DNA of 64,000 bases from CAZSMK01 sp964608095 (GCA_964608095.1 CAZSMK010000093.1:51049-115048), one strand, 5' to 3'. Shown: positions 25,906-35,428, counted from the first letter of the stretch. Translations and numbers: made by a program. Notes: a model not told the origin generated them from the sequence alone.

Positions 25906-27930
25906 CTACCCCCCTGACTTGCCGACTGGGCGGAAGGCGCGCCGCGGAACCGTTCGAAGAAACAACGTGCCTGGCGGTTTCCAGCGCAGCGTCACGCCAA
26001 AGGGAAGTCGATGCGGACGTTCGTAAGTCACGCCATCTATAATATAAGAGCGCCACACCAGCGACGAGGCATACTCGACCCGGATGGGATGCCAGCCCTT
26101 CGAGAGGGGAACGGAGACGATCACCAGGCGACTGCCCCGTTGATTGCCCGGCTGACGGATGACGATCTGTTCGTCAAGCCAAAGAGTTGCCGTGCCGCAT
26201 GCATCAAGACCGAAAACATGCGTTCCACTCGACGGGGCGGCGATTTGTCCCTCGCATCGAAGGCTGAAACGATCGGGCAACACATTTCGGGTGGCGGAGA
26301 AATCGAAATCGACGTTCGCAACCGTTTCGGCTTTCATTGGAGGCGATCGCCATTCGGCGTTTGCAAACCAGTGTGCCTTGAGACCGGTCCCTTCGGGAAC
26401 AGTCCCCATCCGAGACGTGAACTCCGCCATTCGGATCAACACCGCAGCGGCGATCAGGGCAACAACACCTAAAATAATTTTTACCTGCGTGGGGGAGGGG
26501 TGAGCGATTCGATTGAGAATCTTTTGACAGGCGGCAGATATTTCGAGGCGAAGCCCTATGATCCCGATCCCCAGAAAGGCAAGCGGCAGAAGAATGACGG
26601 ACTGGGCTTTCAGAGAGATTCCGGGCCAGTTCAGCAACCGAATAAACCAAAAGTTGGGGTTGGGCTGATACAGGATCTTTGGACAAAAGAAAAGCGGGCA
26701 AGCATAGGGGTCGAACAAAAAAGGATGGCAGATTCTTCCGTAAGTGCTGAAATCGCTTCCGAGACAAACAACCTGTGTGTAGGCGCCCAGCGCGACCAGT
26801 CCGAAAAACAGGAAAGGCCGCCACAGCGTTTCGCTCCAGCGCGGGTCTTCCAGCCACTCCCCCAGCGCGATTGTAGCCACCACAACCGACAATAAGAGAT
26901 AACGCGGCCCAAAACACCAGCCGCCATGCCAGTATTCAAAGAGGGAATAAATGATCAGCGGACCGCCGATCAGCCAAAAAAAACCGGTCGCCCGAAGTCC
27001 ACCGCCCAGGCGTCTCCACAACGGTCCGAAGCAAAGAACCGCCAAGATCAGCAAAGGAGAAAAAAGAAAAACACTCTTGGTAGGACTGAACAGGAATCCA
27101 TAAAGGCCGGTGAAGAAAAACCGCCACGACACATTGTCGTCGTCGTAACCCAATTCAAACGGATCGAAAAACCGGGCGTAATTGTATATCATGACAAACC
27201 CAATTCCCACAATCACAGGAACAGCGAAAGCGATACCCCGGACAATCCTTCGTCGAAGGTCATTCGGGTTCGAGCGCTTGAGCCGAGTAACCAAAAGCGC
27301 TGCCAGTCCGGGCAGAAGAATCCACCCGTCACCCCAGCGAGTAAGAAAAATGAAGCCCGTGGCACATCCCGCGCAAATAGCGCCGGCCATGTTCAATGAC
27401 CCACTGCCCAAAAGCACAAGCAACGCGATCTCCAACAACACCAGGGTCAGGACGTTCTCACACGCAGTCTGGGTGTAAAACCACAACATCGACGATACGC
27501 CAACGGCCAGGGTAACCCACAAAGCCGTTCGGTCCCTATACCCAGCAGCTCGAACCACTAAAAACAGGAGTGCGCACGCAAGAGCGCCAAGCCACTGGTT
27601 GGTCGTGTACATTGTAAACTCGACCGGATTGTCCATGAGCGCGCGAAGCTCCGGCGACACAAGCAGCCCGACCGCTTTGCCCACACCGTACATGGGAATC
27701 ATCACGAGCGACATTAAAATGCCATACTTGGAATAGTGGCGTCCATCCACTGTGGTGGCGGAAGCACTCCACGAAGGCGGAATTTCAATGGATTGCCGTG
27801 TAGCGAGCTGGCGCGTCAGATTGAAGCGAGGTACGTCGTCAACCGATTGCTTGGTGCCCCGCATCGTGAGCAAATACAATCCCGCAAAAAAGAAAAACAA
27901 TGTGAGAAAACAGCGACCCTTCGATAACAT
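25906..27930 (-). CDS. Polytopic glycosyltransferase-like membrane protein with C-terminal PA14-like domain
   Basis: This protein of about 674 residues has an N-terminal multi-helix region (about 12-13 hydrophobic segments) resembling GT-C/ArnT-like lipid-linked sugar transferases, including a first-loop segment with DDVPRFNLTRQLATRQSIEIP. A C-terminal soluble part of about 150 residues begins GLKAHWFANAEWRSPPM and contains FSLRCEGQIAAPSSGTHVFGLDACGTATLWLD followed by LSKGWHPIRVEYA, the hallmarks of PA14 sugar-binding domains. The frame extends to a TTG at 27966, and I use the ATG at 27930. By eye the gene looks more GC-rich than its surroundings. It is a single gene with no partner. Confidence 0.7.
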   Translation of the reverse strand: MLSKGRCFLTLFFFFAGLYLLTMRGTKQSVDDVPRFNLTRQLATRQSIEIPPSWSASATTVDGRHYSKYGILMSLVMIPMYGVGKAVGLLVSPELRALMDNPVEFTMYTTNQWLGALACALLFLVVRAAGYRDRTALWVTLAVGVSSMLWFYTQTACENVLTLVLLEIALLVLLGSGSLNMAGAICAGCATGFIFLTRWGDGWILLPGLAALLVTRLKRSNPNDLRRRIVRGIAFAVPVIVGIGFVMIYNYARFFDPFELGYDDDNVSWRFFFTGLYGFLFSPTKSVFLFSPLLILAVLCFGPLWRRLGGGLRATGFFWLIGGPLIIYSLFEYWHGGWCFGPRYLLLSVVVATIALGEWLEDPRWSETLWRPFLFFGLVALGAYTQVVCLGSDFSTYGRICHPFLFDPYACPLFFCPKILYQPNPNFWFIRLLNWPGISLKAQSVILLPLAFLGIGIIGLRLEISAACQKILNRIAHPSPTQVKIILGVVALIAAAVLIRMAEFTSRMGTVPEGTGLKAHWFANAEWRSPPMKAETVANVDFDFSATRNVLPDRFSLRCEGQIAAPSSGTHVFGLDACGTATLWLDEQIVIRQPGNQRGSRLVIVSVPLSKGWHPIRVEYASSLVWRSYIIDGVTYERPHRLPFGVTLRWKPPGTLFLRTVPRRAFRPVGKSGG

Positions 27931-28243
27931 CAACCTACTCTCGCATTGAAAAGTATCGCAGCCCAAAAGTCCACGTCTGGGTTTTGGTTAAACACTACAC
28001 AATACCCATTGCTTCCAAACACAAAGGGGGCTTCTTCTGGACACACTATACTCTGCATCCAGCCCTGTTGGCATGTATTTCAGCAAACAAAAAGACATGG
28101 CTCCAAAATCCCATCTCACCACTTCCCCAAACAATAGATATCCGTAGGTAGTAACGTCACGCTCCAGTAGCGGCAGATTCCCACCGTCCGCTGCAACCGA
28201 TTGTTGGTTGTTCTTGAACTTACAACTTCTCAGCCTTTGATGC

Positions 28244-28481
28244 CTACCAGGTTTTCATTTTCTCGATATTCAGCTGATGAATCCGCAGAATGATGTCGAG
28301 ACCTTCATCCTTACGATTGATTGACAACCACTTCTCTTTGAGAACTCCATCCGGTTTCTCCGCCGCAATGGGTAGCACTTCCAACCCGATCATCGAGATT
28401 CATGCAACCGTTCCCACCTACGATGTATTGGTTGCGGTCGTTGGGTATGAAGTAGCCGTTTTTCCGACTAATGTACTGCAT
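28244..28481 (-). pseudogene. Remnant of a DUF1254/DUF1214-like protein C-terminus
   Basis: Two adjacent minus-strand frames join into one protein-like tail. The first reads YISRKNGYFIPNDRNQYIV and reaches CMNLDDRVG at about 28390. A frameshift there leads into EVLPIAAEKPDGVLKEKWLS, then DEGLDIILRIHQLNIEKMKTW, ending at a stop at 28244-28246. The order (asparagine/aspartate turn, E/K-W-L..., LR-I/L-..., terminal W) resembles the end of DUF1214 domains. No start codon with a ribosome-binding site or upstream continuation was found, so it is a broken fragment. The family assignment is tentative. Confidence 0.4.
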
Positions 28482-28958
28482 ATATAAATAGATTTCTTTA
28501 ATATAAAAATGATAAGATTCTTTATGAAATACCGTCAAACTAAAATCTCTTCTTTAGTCAAGTTTTCTTCGCCTGTAGCAACGATTCTTCCGTTGACTTG
28601 TCAGATTTTTTTATTGCCACACTTCTCTCGCATACACATTCAATGTGATCTTATGAGAAATCATTGGTTGTCAAATCTCAAAAGCCAAGTTGGGTGTTGG
28701 GAAAAGCTAAGCGAGCTTTCGAGAAAAGCCAGGTGAGCTTCAGAGGAAATGGTAACTTTGGTTTCGAGAACAGTTTCCCTTCGTTTTCTGAATTTTCGAA
28801 CCTTAGTCAACGACGAAACCCTGCCTTGATAAACCTTTATTCACACAAATCCAGAAAGAATTCTTTTTTCAGCGACAGACTCATACCGTATCAACCTTTC
28901 CCCACGGCAGGACATGAACCCACAGAGAACAAGAACGATTTAAATCTTGATCTCCTTC

Positions 28959-28991
28959 ACTTCCTTTATAGTGTATAACACTAAAGGAAGT
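28959..28991. repeat. Inverted repeat in the gene-poor region
   Basis: ACTTCCTTTATAGTG (28959-28973) is followed after TATAA by CACTAAAGGAAGT (28979-28991). The arms match over 13 bases with one bulge of two bases, forming a strong hairpin. No poly-T follows on either strand. Its role is unknown; it could be an old terminator or the end of a lost element. Confidence 0.6.
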
Positions 28992-29328
28992 TCGTCTTCC
29001 TGAAAAGGGGTGGAGCTACAAAAAAATCTCGAAATTCACAAAGAAATGATATTGTCCCTGCTCAATCTCATATAAAAAGTAAATCCGTTGTCATTGGTAA
29101 AAACCTATATGAAATTTTCCCGTCAGCTGCATACTTGAGTACGCTGAAGGGTTCTGGACCCTCGGCTCCGAAAATCCTGAACTTGCAATAGAGACTCCAG
29201 TTGGCGTCGCAAGGCACTCAGGACATGCACTTGTGGTCATCAAGTTAGATTCGTTTCAGGAACTTTTCCAGCGGTTGATATTCAAGCCCTCGCCATCGAA
29301 AAGAATGCACCTACCAAGATCTGATCTC

Positions 29329-30588
29329 TCAGACTCCTGCAGCAATATTCCTGATTTCGCGAATCGTACGGTCGATCTCCTCGTGTGTGTTGTAAGGTGC
29401 GAATCCTATCCGAACAAGTCCCCCACTGTCGTTCAATCCGAGCGATTCAACCAATCGAACCGCATAGAAATTTCCGTCCCATACAAAGATTCCTTTCTTT
29501 GCTAAGAGCTTTGCAATTTTGATCGGGGGGATATTCTTCAACCTGAACGATAGTGTTGAGGTACATGGATGATCCTTTGGAGGTCCGTAAATTTTAAGAC
29601 CGTCGATCTTTGTCAGTTCTTCCTTTAAATAATTCGCAAGCGGCTTTTCATACGCTTCCAGAGCGAGCATTCCGCACAAGATGTTTTTTCGTCTGCCACT
29701 GTAGTGTGTCAGGTTGTCCTCGAAATATTCCATGTGTCTGTCGCCTATATCCGCGATAAACTCGATTGCTTCCGCTGCGCCCGCTATGCCTTCGTGGTTC
29801 AACGTTCCCGTCTCGAATTTGAACGGTGGAACGGGTTCCTGCGCCCTGACTCGTAATGTCCTGATACCATCCATTGCTTCGCGTTTGCCGTAAAGAACAC
29901 CGATATGTGGCCCAAAAAATTTATACGCCGAACAAAACAAAAAATCCGCATCTATATCTTTCACGTCTATCACCCCATGCAATGCATAATGAACCGCATC
30001 GACGACGGTGATAGCGCCGACCTCTTTAGCCAGGCGTATTATTTCTTTTGCATCGCTGATGGTTCCCACGGCATTTGACGCATAGTTGAAGGCGACGACT
30101 TTTGTTTTCGGCGATAATTTCTCGACGTAATCCTGCATATCAAGAGTATAGGTATGCATATCAACTTTGACACTTTTAATAACCATATCTCGTTCGGCCA
30201 ATATCTCCCAGGGTCCTCTGTTGGCTTCATGATCAATATCCGTAATAATGATTTCGTCACCCGGTCTAAGGTCCCGAGCAATACCCTGGGCAAGTTTGAA
30301 ATTAATCGTAGTCGAGTTATGGCAAAACATCACCTCATCCCATGAACATCCGAAATAATCCGCAAAGGTTTTTCTCGCGTTTACTATTACTTCATCGGTT
30401 TGTACACTCGTGACAAACTCGCCATGAATATTCGCATTACACGTAATCAAGTATTCGACCATCTTGTCGATAACACGCTGGGGTACCTGTGTCCCGCCGG
30501 GCCCGTCAAAGTAAACGGCCGGGAACCCATTTACCATTTTTCGCAACGCGGGAAACTGTGACCTGATGTACTCGACATCGAATTTCAT
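29329..30588 (-). CDS. Cysteine desulfurase-like class V aminotransferase
   Basis: This PLP enzyme of 419 residues is in the SufS-related group annotated as cysteine desulfurase-like proteins. It has the N-terminal YFDGPGGTQVPQ motif, HNSTTINF, ITDIDHEANRGPW, the Asp/His pair in VVDAVHYALHG (D197, H200), and the PLP-binding Lys in CSAYKFFGPHIG (K223). It lacks the classical SufS active-site Cys loop near the C-terminus, so it may act on another amino acid, as some relatives do. The ATG at 30588 has GGAGAG six bases upstream. It follows a DUF2007 gene after 20 bases and is probably co-transcribed with it. Confidence 0.85.
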   Translation of the reverse strand: MKFDVEYIRSQFPALRKMVNGFPAVYFDGPGGTQVPQRVIDKMVEYLITCNANIHGEFVTSVQTDEVIVNARKTFADYFGCSWDEVMFCHNSTTINFKLAQGIARDLRPGDEIIITDIDHEANRGPWEILAERDMVIKSVKVDMHTYTLDMQDYVEKLSPKTKVVAFNYASNAVGTISDAKEIIRLAKEVGAITVVDAVHYALHGVIDVKDIDADFLFCSAYKFFGPHIGVLYGKREAMDGIRTLRVRAQEPVPPFKFETGTLNHEGIAGAAEAIEFIADIGDRHMEYFEDNLTHYSGRRKNILCGMLALEAYEKPLANYLKEELTKIDGLKIYGPPKDHPCTSTLSFRLKNIPPIKIAKLLAKKGIFVWDGNFYAVRLVESLGLNDSGGLVRIGFAPYNTHEEIDRTIREIRNIAAGV

Positions 30589-30608
30589 ACTTATCTCTCC
30601 ATGAGGAT

Positions 30609-30971
30609 TCACGATTGATCTTCCATATTGAGTTCCTCGAGGGACTTTTCCTGAAGTTCACGTAAGAATTCAAGAGCTTCTTTTACCTCTTCGGTATGGA
30701 CATAGACGTGAACACTCCCACTCATACCAAAAGCGCCGGTGGTGGCTGAAGGAACAAATTCCACATGGAACCCGGCATCGCGCAATACCTGGCGCACCCA
30801 ATCCGCTTCAGATGAGTTCGATGCGGTATAAACAAGAGCCAATCCTTCCGGTGCTGTAGACGAGAAGGGAACCTCGACAGGATTGGTGGGATTACCCGTG
30901 AGAAAAGCAAACGGCGCAAACGCCCTCTCTTTATTCGTCCTTTCCCCCTCTTTTCTCTTTTTCTTGTCCAT
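30609..30971 (-). CDS. DUF2007 (putative signal-transducing) small protein
   Basis: This 120-residue protein has a basic, low-complexity N-terminus followed by a DUF2007-like ACT-type fold: ALVYTASNSSEADWVRQVLRDAGFHVEFVP with VHVYVHTEEVKEALEFLREL. Members are annotated as putative signal-transducing proteins without known function. AAAGGA lies before the ATG. It is transcribed just ahead of the cysteine-desulfurase-like gene. Confidence 0.75.
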   Translation of the reverse strand: MDKKKRKEGERTNKERAFAPFAFLTGNPTNPVEVPFSSTAPEGLALVYTASNSSEADWVRQVLRDAGFHVEFVPSATTGAFGMSGSVHVYVHTEEVKEALEFLRELQEKSLEELNMEDQS

Positions 30972-31031
30972 GGTTGTATCCTTTAAAGAGATCTAACACA
31001 ACTTCAATCACACAGAATAATTCTGTCTCTT

Positions 31032-31388
31032 TCATTCAGTGACGTCGACCTTCAACGGATCAAGATGGATCGAGAGTTTTTCCACCAGTTGCGGATCGCT
31101 TCCCTTTTCGCCCTCAGCCCTTCCCAGAACCACAAGCCTGCGTGGAGTTGTGTCAACACGCACTTTAGAGGCATCGTAAAGAGATACATTCATAATGGGA
31201 CTGTCACCGTCCAAAAGCAGGAGATCGGCAATTACCTTTGGCGAATGAGTAGAGAAAGAGATACGAAGCGTTACCTGACCTCGAACCACCTCGAAGGCGG
31301 AAGAGCCAAAGAACTCCTTCTCCTCAGGGTTTTCCTCCAATGGAGGCACACCGAAGAATTCTATCAGTTCTGTCTCGTTAAATTTCAT
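31032..31388 (-). CDS. Conserved-looking hypothetical protein
   Basis: This 118-residue soluble acidic protein begins MKFNETELIEFFGV. It has an alternating beta pattern (EVVRGQVTLRISFSTHSPKVI, IMNVSLYDASKVRV, RRLVVLGRA) consistent with a small beta-rich domain. I do not recognise the family. It precedes DUF2007 in the same direction (60 bases) and follows purD, so it may be in a loose operon. No function can be proposed. Confidence 0.7.
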   Translation of the reverse strand: MKFNETELIEFFGVPPLEENPEEKEFFGSSAFEVVRGQVTLRISFSTHSPKVIADLLLLDGDSPIMNVSLYDASKVRVDTTPRRLVVLGRAEGEKGSDPQLVEKLSIHLDPLKVDVTE

Positions 31389-31429
31389 ATTCCATACATC
31401 GGCACTGCATATATAGTCTTTATAAACAT

Positions 31430-31477
31430 TTGAAACAAGACAACAGTTTTTTCAGCAAAATTTTGCCTTTGTTTCAA
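31430..31477. repeat. Nested inverted repeats between purD and the hypothetical gene
   Basis: TTGAAACAA (31430-31438) is matched by TTGTTTCAA (31469-31477), enclosing the palindrome GCAAAATTTTGC (31455-31466). It is positioned between the purD stop and the start of the hypothetical gene on the minus strand. It could be a weak terminator for purD or an operator for the next gene. It lacks a clean U-tract. Confidence 0.4.
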
Positions 31478-31525
31478 CAAGAATTGAAATAACATAAAAA
31501 CCAGTAAGAAGGGTTTCGAAGATGC

Positions 31526-32803
31526 CTAAAGATATTTCAATGCTTTTTTACCGATGTCGTTGCGGTAGTAACGTCCGTCGAATGTTATAGTATCGATGAG
31601 GGAATAGTTCTTTTCAATTGCATCCTGAAGATTCGTTGCGACGGTGGTGAGCCCCAGCACGCGTCCACCGTTGGTCTTGATTACCCCGTTTTCGCGTTTT
31701 GTTCCTGCATGAAACACAATAACTTCGTCGGACTCAGGAAGATCATCCAACCCTGTGATGGTTTTACCTTTTTCGTAGCTGCCCGGATAGCCGCCGGAAG
31801 CCATGATAACGCACACCGCGGCGGCATCACGCCATTCGAGTGTTATTTCATCGAGCCGTTCGTCAATCACCGCCTCCATTACGTCCACAATATCGGTGTT
31901 AAGGAGCGGCAGAATCGCCTGGGTCTCAGGATCGCCGAACCTGCAATTAAACTCGAGTACTTTTGCTCCTTCTTTCGTGATCATAAGCCCGGCGTATACT
32001 ATACCCTTGTATTTTATTCCCTTTACCGTGAGTGCCTTTACGGTGGGTTCAAGAATATGGTGAACAATATCATTATAGAGTTCACGGTTGACAAGCGGTG
32101 CAGGTGCATAAGCGCCCATGCCACCGGTGTTCGGTCCTTTGTCGCCGTCAAAAATGGGTTTATGGTCCTGAGCCGTAATCATCGGCACCACGGTTTTGCC
32201 ATCAACGAAGGCAAGTAGCGACGCCTCCTCGCCCGTGAGATATTCCTCGATGAGTATTCGATTGCTTGCAGCGCCGAATACTTTTTGATCAAGATTTGCC
32301 TTGATCGTTTCGACCGCATCGGCTCGTTCGTCACAAATAATAACGCCTTTACCCGCTGCCAGTCCTTCGGCTTTTATGACAACCGGCAGGGAAATCTCCT
32401 CAAGAAACGCGATAGCCTCATTGACCTTATCGAAGACTCTTGCCTTTCCGGTCGGGATGCCCGCTTGAACCATAAGTTCTTTAGCAAACACCTTGCTGGC
32501 TTCGATTCGGGCTGCCTCCCTTGAAGGGCCGAATATGCGTAATTCTGCGGCTTCAAATGCGTCAACGATTCCGCTGGCAAGTGGATCTTCCGGTCCGACC
32601 ACGGTAAGATCTATCCGATTCTTCCTTGACCACTCCACAAGGTCAGAAAAGGGTGGCTGCGGCTTCAACGGAACCGATTCTGCAATCCCGTCAAGCCCGG
32701 CATTGATTCCTGTATAGAAAATTTTTTCCACTTTTGGACTCTGAGCGAGTTTCCACCCGAGACAGTGTTCTCTTCCGCCGCTACCGATAATTAATATTTT
32801 CAT
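31526..32803 (-). CDS. purD: Phosphoribosylamine--glycine ligase
   Basis: This ATP-grasp enzyme catalyses the second step of de novo purine synthesis (GAR synthetase). It begins MKILIIGSGGREHCLGWKLA and contains TVVGPEDPLASGIVDAFE, the ATP-grasp core LPVVIKAEGLAAGKGVIIC, FDGDKGPNTGGMGAYAP and the Glu/Asn metal-site segment VLEFNCRFGDPETQ. It has 425 residues with a good AGGAG before the ATG. No other purine genes are adjacent. It lies downstream of trxB on the same strand (39 bases). Confidence 0.97.
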   Translation of the reverse strand: MKILIIGSGGREHCLGWKLAQSPKVEKIFYTGINAGLDGIAESVPLKPQPPFSDLVEWSRKNRIDLTVVGPEDPLASGIVDAFEAAELRIFGPSREAARIEASKVFAKELMVQAGIPTGKARVFDKVNEAIAFLEEISLPVVIKAEGLAAGKGVIICDERADAVETIKANLDQKVFGAASNRILIEEYLTGEEASLLAFVDGKTVVPMITAQDHKPIFDGDKGPNTGGMGAYAPAPLVNRELYNDIVHHILEPTVKALTVKGIKYKGIVYAGLMITKEGAKVLEFNCRFGDPETQAILPLLNTDIVDVMEAVIDERLDEITLEWRDAAAVCVIMASGGYPGSYEKGKTITGLDDLPESDEVIVFHAGTKRENGVIKTNGGRVLGLTTVATNLQDAIEKNYSLIDTITFDGRYYRNDIGKKALKYL

Positions 32804-32842
32804 AATGAATTACTCCTGACATAAGTCATTGTAGATGGGATA

Positions 32843-33778
32843 TCAATGTCCCTCGAGTTCCGTTAGATACTCCTCGATACTGATGGCAGCACATGCGCCG
32901 TCGCCCGCCGATGCTATCGCCTGGCGGCTGGACTGGGTTCGTACATCGCCTGCTGCATAGATACCGGGAACAGATGTTTCCATTTTGTGGTTCACCTTAA
33001 TATAACCTTTTTCGTCTACCTCGACTAATTCCCGGATACAATGTGTATTTGGAGTCCATCCGATAAAGATAAAAACGCCCTTGCAGGCAATCTCCTTTTT
33101 TTCGTCGGTTTTTAGATTCCTGACGGTGACACCGGTGACCTGTTCATCGCCATTGATGGATTCAATTACACTATTCCACTCGAACGATATTTTGGGATTG
33201 GTTAGGGCTCGTTCCTGAAATATTTTTTGCGCTCTGAGTTTATCACGTCGGTGTATTATACGAACATTTTTGACATGTTTGGTAAGGAAGAGTGATTCTT
33301 CGACCGCGGTATCGCCGCCACCGGCGACGACTACATCCTCATTCAGGTAGAAGTACGCATCGCATACCGCACAGACACTTACGCCTCTCCCGAAATATTT
33401 CTCCTCGCCGGGCACGTTGAGTTTCTGTGATAACGAGCCCGTTGCCACCAGAAGAACCTTTGCCCGAAATTCTTTTCCGCCCATGGTTTTAATAATCTTC
33501 CAAGGTTGCTGTACTTCGACTGACTTGACCTCTGCAGACACAAAATGTGCGCCGAATCGTTCCGCCTGTTCTTGCATCCTCAATGCAAGTTCTGCGCCGC
33601 CGACCCCTTCCGGAAATCCCGGAAAGTTTTCAAGTCCCGCGGTCAGGAGCAGTTGCCCGCCCGCTGTTAATTTATCAATAACCACGGTCCTGCGTCCCGC
33701 CCGGCAGGTATAGATCGCCGCAGTCAGTCCCGCGGGTCCTCCACCGATAACTATCACCTCAAATTCGTTTTTATCCAT
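32843..33778 (-). CDS. trxB: Thioredoxin reductase
   Basis: This FAD/NADPH flavoenzyme reduces thioredoxin. It has an N-terminal FAD motif VIGGGPAGLTAA, TAGGQLLLTAGLENFPGFPE, the redox-active disulphide C136-A-V-C139 (the more usual spelling is CATC) in SVCAVCDAYFY, an NADPH motif VAGGGDTAVEESLFL, and the C-terminal AAGDVRTQSSRQAIASAGDGACAA. The length is 311 residues from the ATG at 33778. An upstream in-frame ATG at 33802 is possible, but AGGAG lies inside that extension. It is transcribed just ahead of purD. Confidence 0.95.
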   Translation of the reverse strand: MDKNEFEVIVIGGGPAGLTAAIYTCRAGRRTVVIDKLTAGGQLLLTAGLENFPGFPEGVGGAELALRMQEQAERFGAHFVSAEVKSVEVQQPWKIIKTMGGKEFRAKVLLVATGSLSQKLNVPGEEKYFGRGVSVCAVCDAYFYLNEDVVVAGGGDTAVEESLFLTKHVKNVRIIHRRDKLRAQKIFQERALTNPKISFEWNSVIESINGDEQVTGVTVRNLKTDEKKEIACKGVFIFIGWTPNTHCIRELVEVDEKGYIKVNHKMETSVPGIYAAGDVRTQSSRQAIASAGDGACAAISIEEYLTELEGH

Positions 33779-33930
33779 GAAAACCGTCCAGCTCCTTCTC
33801 ACATATCAAATAAATATATTTTGACCATAAAAACGAGTAGGCGATAAAATCAAGCCTGATTTAAATCGGTCGCAATTTTGTTGTATATAACTTCAACCGT
33901 TCAATCAGGAATTACCAAGCAGGAGTGACG

Positions 33931-34713
33931 ATGCCAGGACAAAGAGACAAAGTTTCGGTGCTTGTACCGACATTTAACGAAGAGGAAAATATCAGAGATT
34001 GCCTGGAATCTGTAAAGTGGGCTGACGAAATTGTAGTAGTGGATTCCTACAGTACCGACAGGACTCTTGAAATTGCCCGCAAATATACAGACCGTATCCT
34101 TCAACATGAATATGTCAATTCGGCATCGCAAAAGAATTGGGCTATTCCTCAAGTGAGCAATGAGTGGGTGATGATCGTCGATAGCGATGAACGAGTCACA
34201 CCGGAATTGAGGGACGAGATTCTCGGGATTCTTGAAAATCCAGGAGAGTATGTGGGATTCAGGATGTATCGCCGAAATCACTTTATGGGAAAGCCGATTC
34301 GCTATTGTGGCTGGCAGAGCGACGACGTGCTGCGCCTTTTCATGCGCGATAAAGGGAGGTACCAGGAGCGCGAGGTTCACGCCGACGTCTTTATCGAGGG
34401 CAAGGTCGGCGTCCTGAAAAATAAACTCCTTCACTACACCTTCAAGAGCTTTGACCAGTACATGAAAAAATTCGACCGCTACACACGTTGGGCGTCGAAA
34501 GACAGGGCAAAAAAGACACCGAAGGTCAGATGGTATCACTTGACCCTGAGACCTCTCTGGCGTTTTTTTAGACAGTACATCTTGTACCTCGGTGTTCTCG
34601 ACGGTAAGGCGGGTTTAATCATCTGTTCCCTTGCCGCATATAGTGTATTTATGAAATACGCACGCCTCTGGGCTGATCAGCAGTCTACGCATACCCACGT
34701 TGATTCGGAGTAA
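33931..34713 (+). CDS. Family 2 glycosyltransferase, WaaE/KdtX-like
   Basis: This 260-residue GT-A enzyme begins VSVLVPTFNEEENIRDCLES and continues with EIVVVDSYSTDRTLEIA, the DXD-type WVMIVDSDERVTPELRD, FRMYRRNHFMGKPIRYCGW and REVHADVF. This is the pattern of WaaE-like glucosyltransferases acting on lipopolysaccharide core. A C-terminal amphipathic and basic region (YKF/FDRYTRWASKDRAKK) resembles the membrane-binding tail of that group. The ATG at 33931 has AGGAG five bases upstream; the GTG at 33925 is unlikely. It is on the plus strand, divergent from trxB. Confidence 0.9.
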   Translation: MPGQRDKVSVLVPTFNEEENIRDCLESVKWADEIVVVDSYSTDRTLEIARKYTDRILQHEYVNSASQKNWAIPQVSNEWVMIVDSDERVTPELRDEILGILENPGEYVGFRMYRRNHFMGKPIRYCGWQSDDVLRLFMRDKGRYQEREVHADVFIEGKVGVLKNKLLHYTFKSFDQYMKKFDRYTRWASKDRAKKTPKVRWYHLTLRPLWRFFRQYILYLGVLDGKAGLIICSLAAYSVFMKYARLWADQQSTHTHVDSE

Positions 34714-34854
34714 TTTCCCGCATTTCTTTTATAGTTTCCTGCAAACTATCACCGGCTACTATCATTTCAGAAGATAAATTTAAGGCTTGGCTAATCAGTC
34801 TTTTAAATGATACTAAAAGTAGTTTGCTAAAAATACTACAAAGGGAGGGATGAA

Positions 34855-35426
34855 ATGATGAATCAGCGAAAAAGACTCCTTATTTTATTCGTAATCCCGC
34901 TATACTCACAGAAGATAGCAAAGGGCGCTTTACACCTCATGAGAAAGAAATGATAGAGAATATAAAACAAAATGAGGAAGCACTCAAAAAACAATATAAA
35001 CAGTATCGGAGCACGATGCTGACGTTGCTGAAAAAGGATTATCCCATTATTTTAAAGACAGACCTGGATGAGCTGACATCGGAATTGCCTGAATATTTTA
35101 AAACATCGCTTCCAAATATAAAACAAGGAACAGCAAGAGAGGCAACAGCCCATGCATGGTGGTGTCTCGCCACTGCTACAGCGCAGGTACGAGCATATAA
35201 GATGGAGAAGGGAATATTGCCGGAATCGCTTGATGCTTTTTCCTAAAGCGAGTCAAGCCCACCATGCGATCCTTTCTCGAACCAGCCGCTTCGATATGTC
35301 CCTTCAGGAAACAGCGTACTCCTTTACTGCATTGAACCCGATCTTATGGATAATCATGGAAGGCTTATGTACGAGCCTACTAATGGTGTTCTTTCGCAGG
35401 GAGATATCGTTGCTACCGTTAAATAA
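34855..35426 (+). pseudogene. Broken secreted/pilin-like protein with frameshift and in-frame stop
   Basis: A strong AAGGGAGGG precedes ATG codons at 34850 and 34855. From 34855 a membrane-anchor-like start (NQRKRLLILFVIPLY) ends at a stop near 34951. The next frame continues with RNPAILTEDSKGRFTPHEKE into the 98-residue open frame at 34950-35246. There a TAA at 35244-35246 interrupts it, but the same frame goes on as CDPFSNQPLRYVPSGNSVLL, then LYCIEPDLMDNHGRL, to a TAA at 35424. The tail PESLDAF...DPFSNQPLRY is typical of a family of membrane-anchored, pilin-like or secreted proteins in uncultured bacteria. At least one frameshift and one nonsense codon make it a pseudogene. Confidence 0.8.
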
Positions 35427-35428
35427 AT

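Larger units (their letters stand above)
27931..29328. other. Gene-poor, AT-rich region with decayed sequence
   Basis: Nearly 1.4 kb without a credible intact gene. It contains a degraded coding remnant on the minus strand (28244-28481), a strong inverted repeat at 28959-28991, and several short open frames with no protein-like features. No tRNA, insertion sequence ends or transposase fragments were recognised. It may be an old insertion or deletion site between the PA14-type gene and the cysteine-desulfurase-like gene. Confidence 0.55.

Noticed and set aside
28664..28978. 104-residue open frame in the gene-poor region
   Set aside because: Irregular composition, no motif and no supporting start.
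35244..35246. Possible recoded UAA codon in the pilin-like gene
   Set aside because: TAA acts as an ordinary stop in many intact genes here (for example atpF, lpxA), and the gene also has a frameshift, so decay is simpler.
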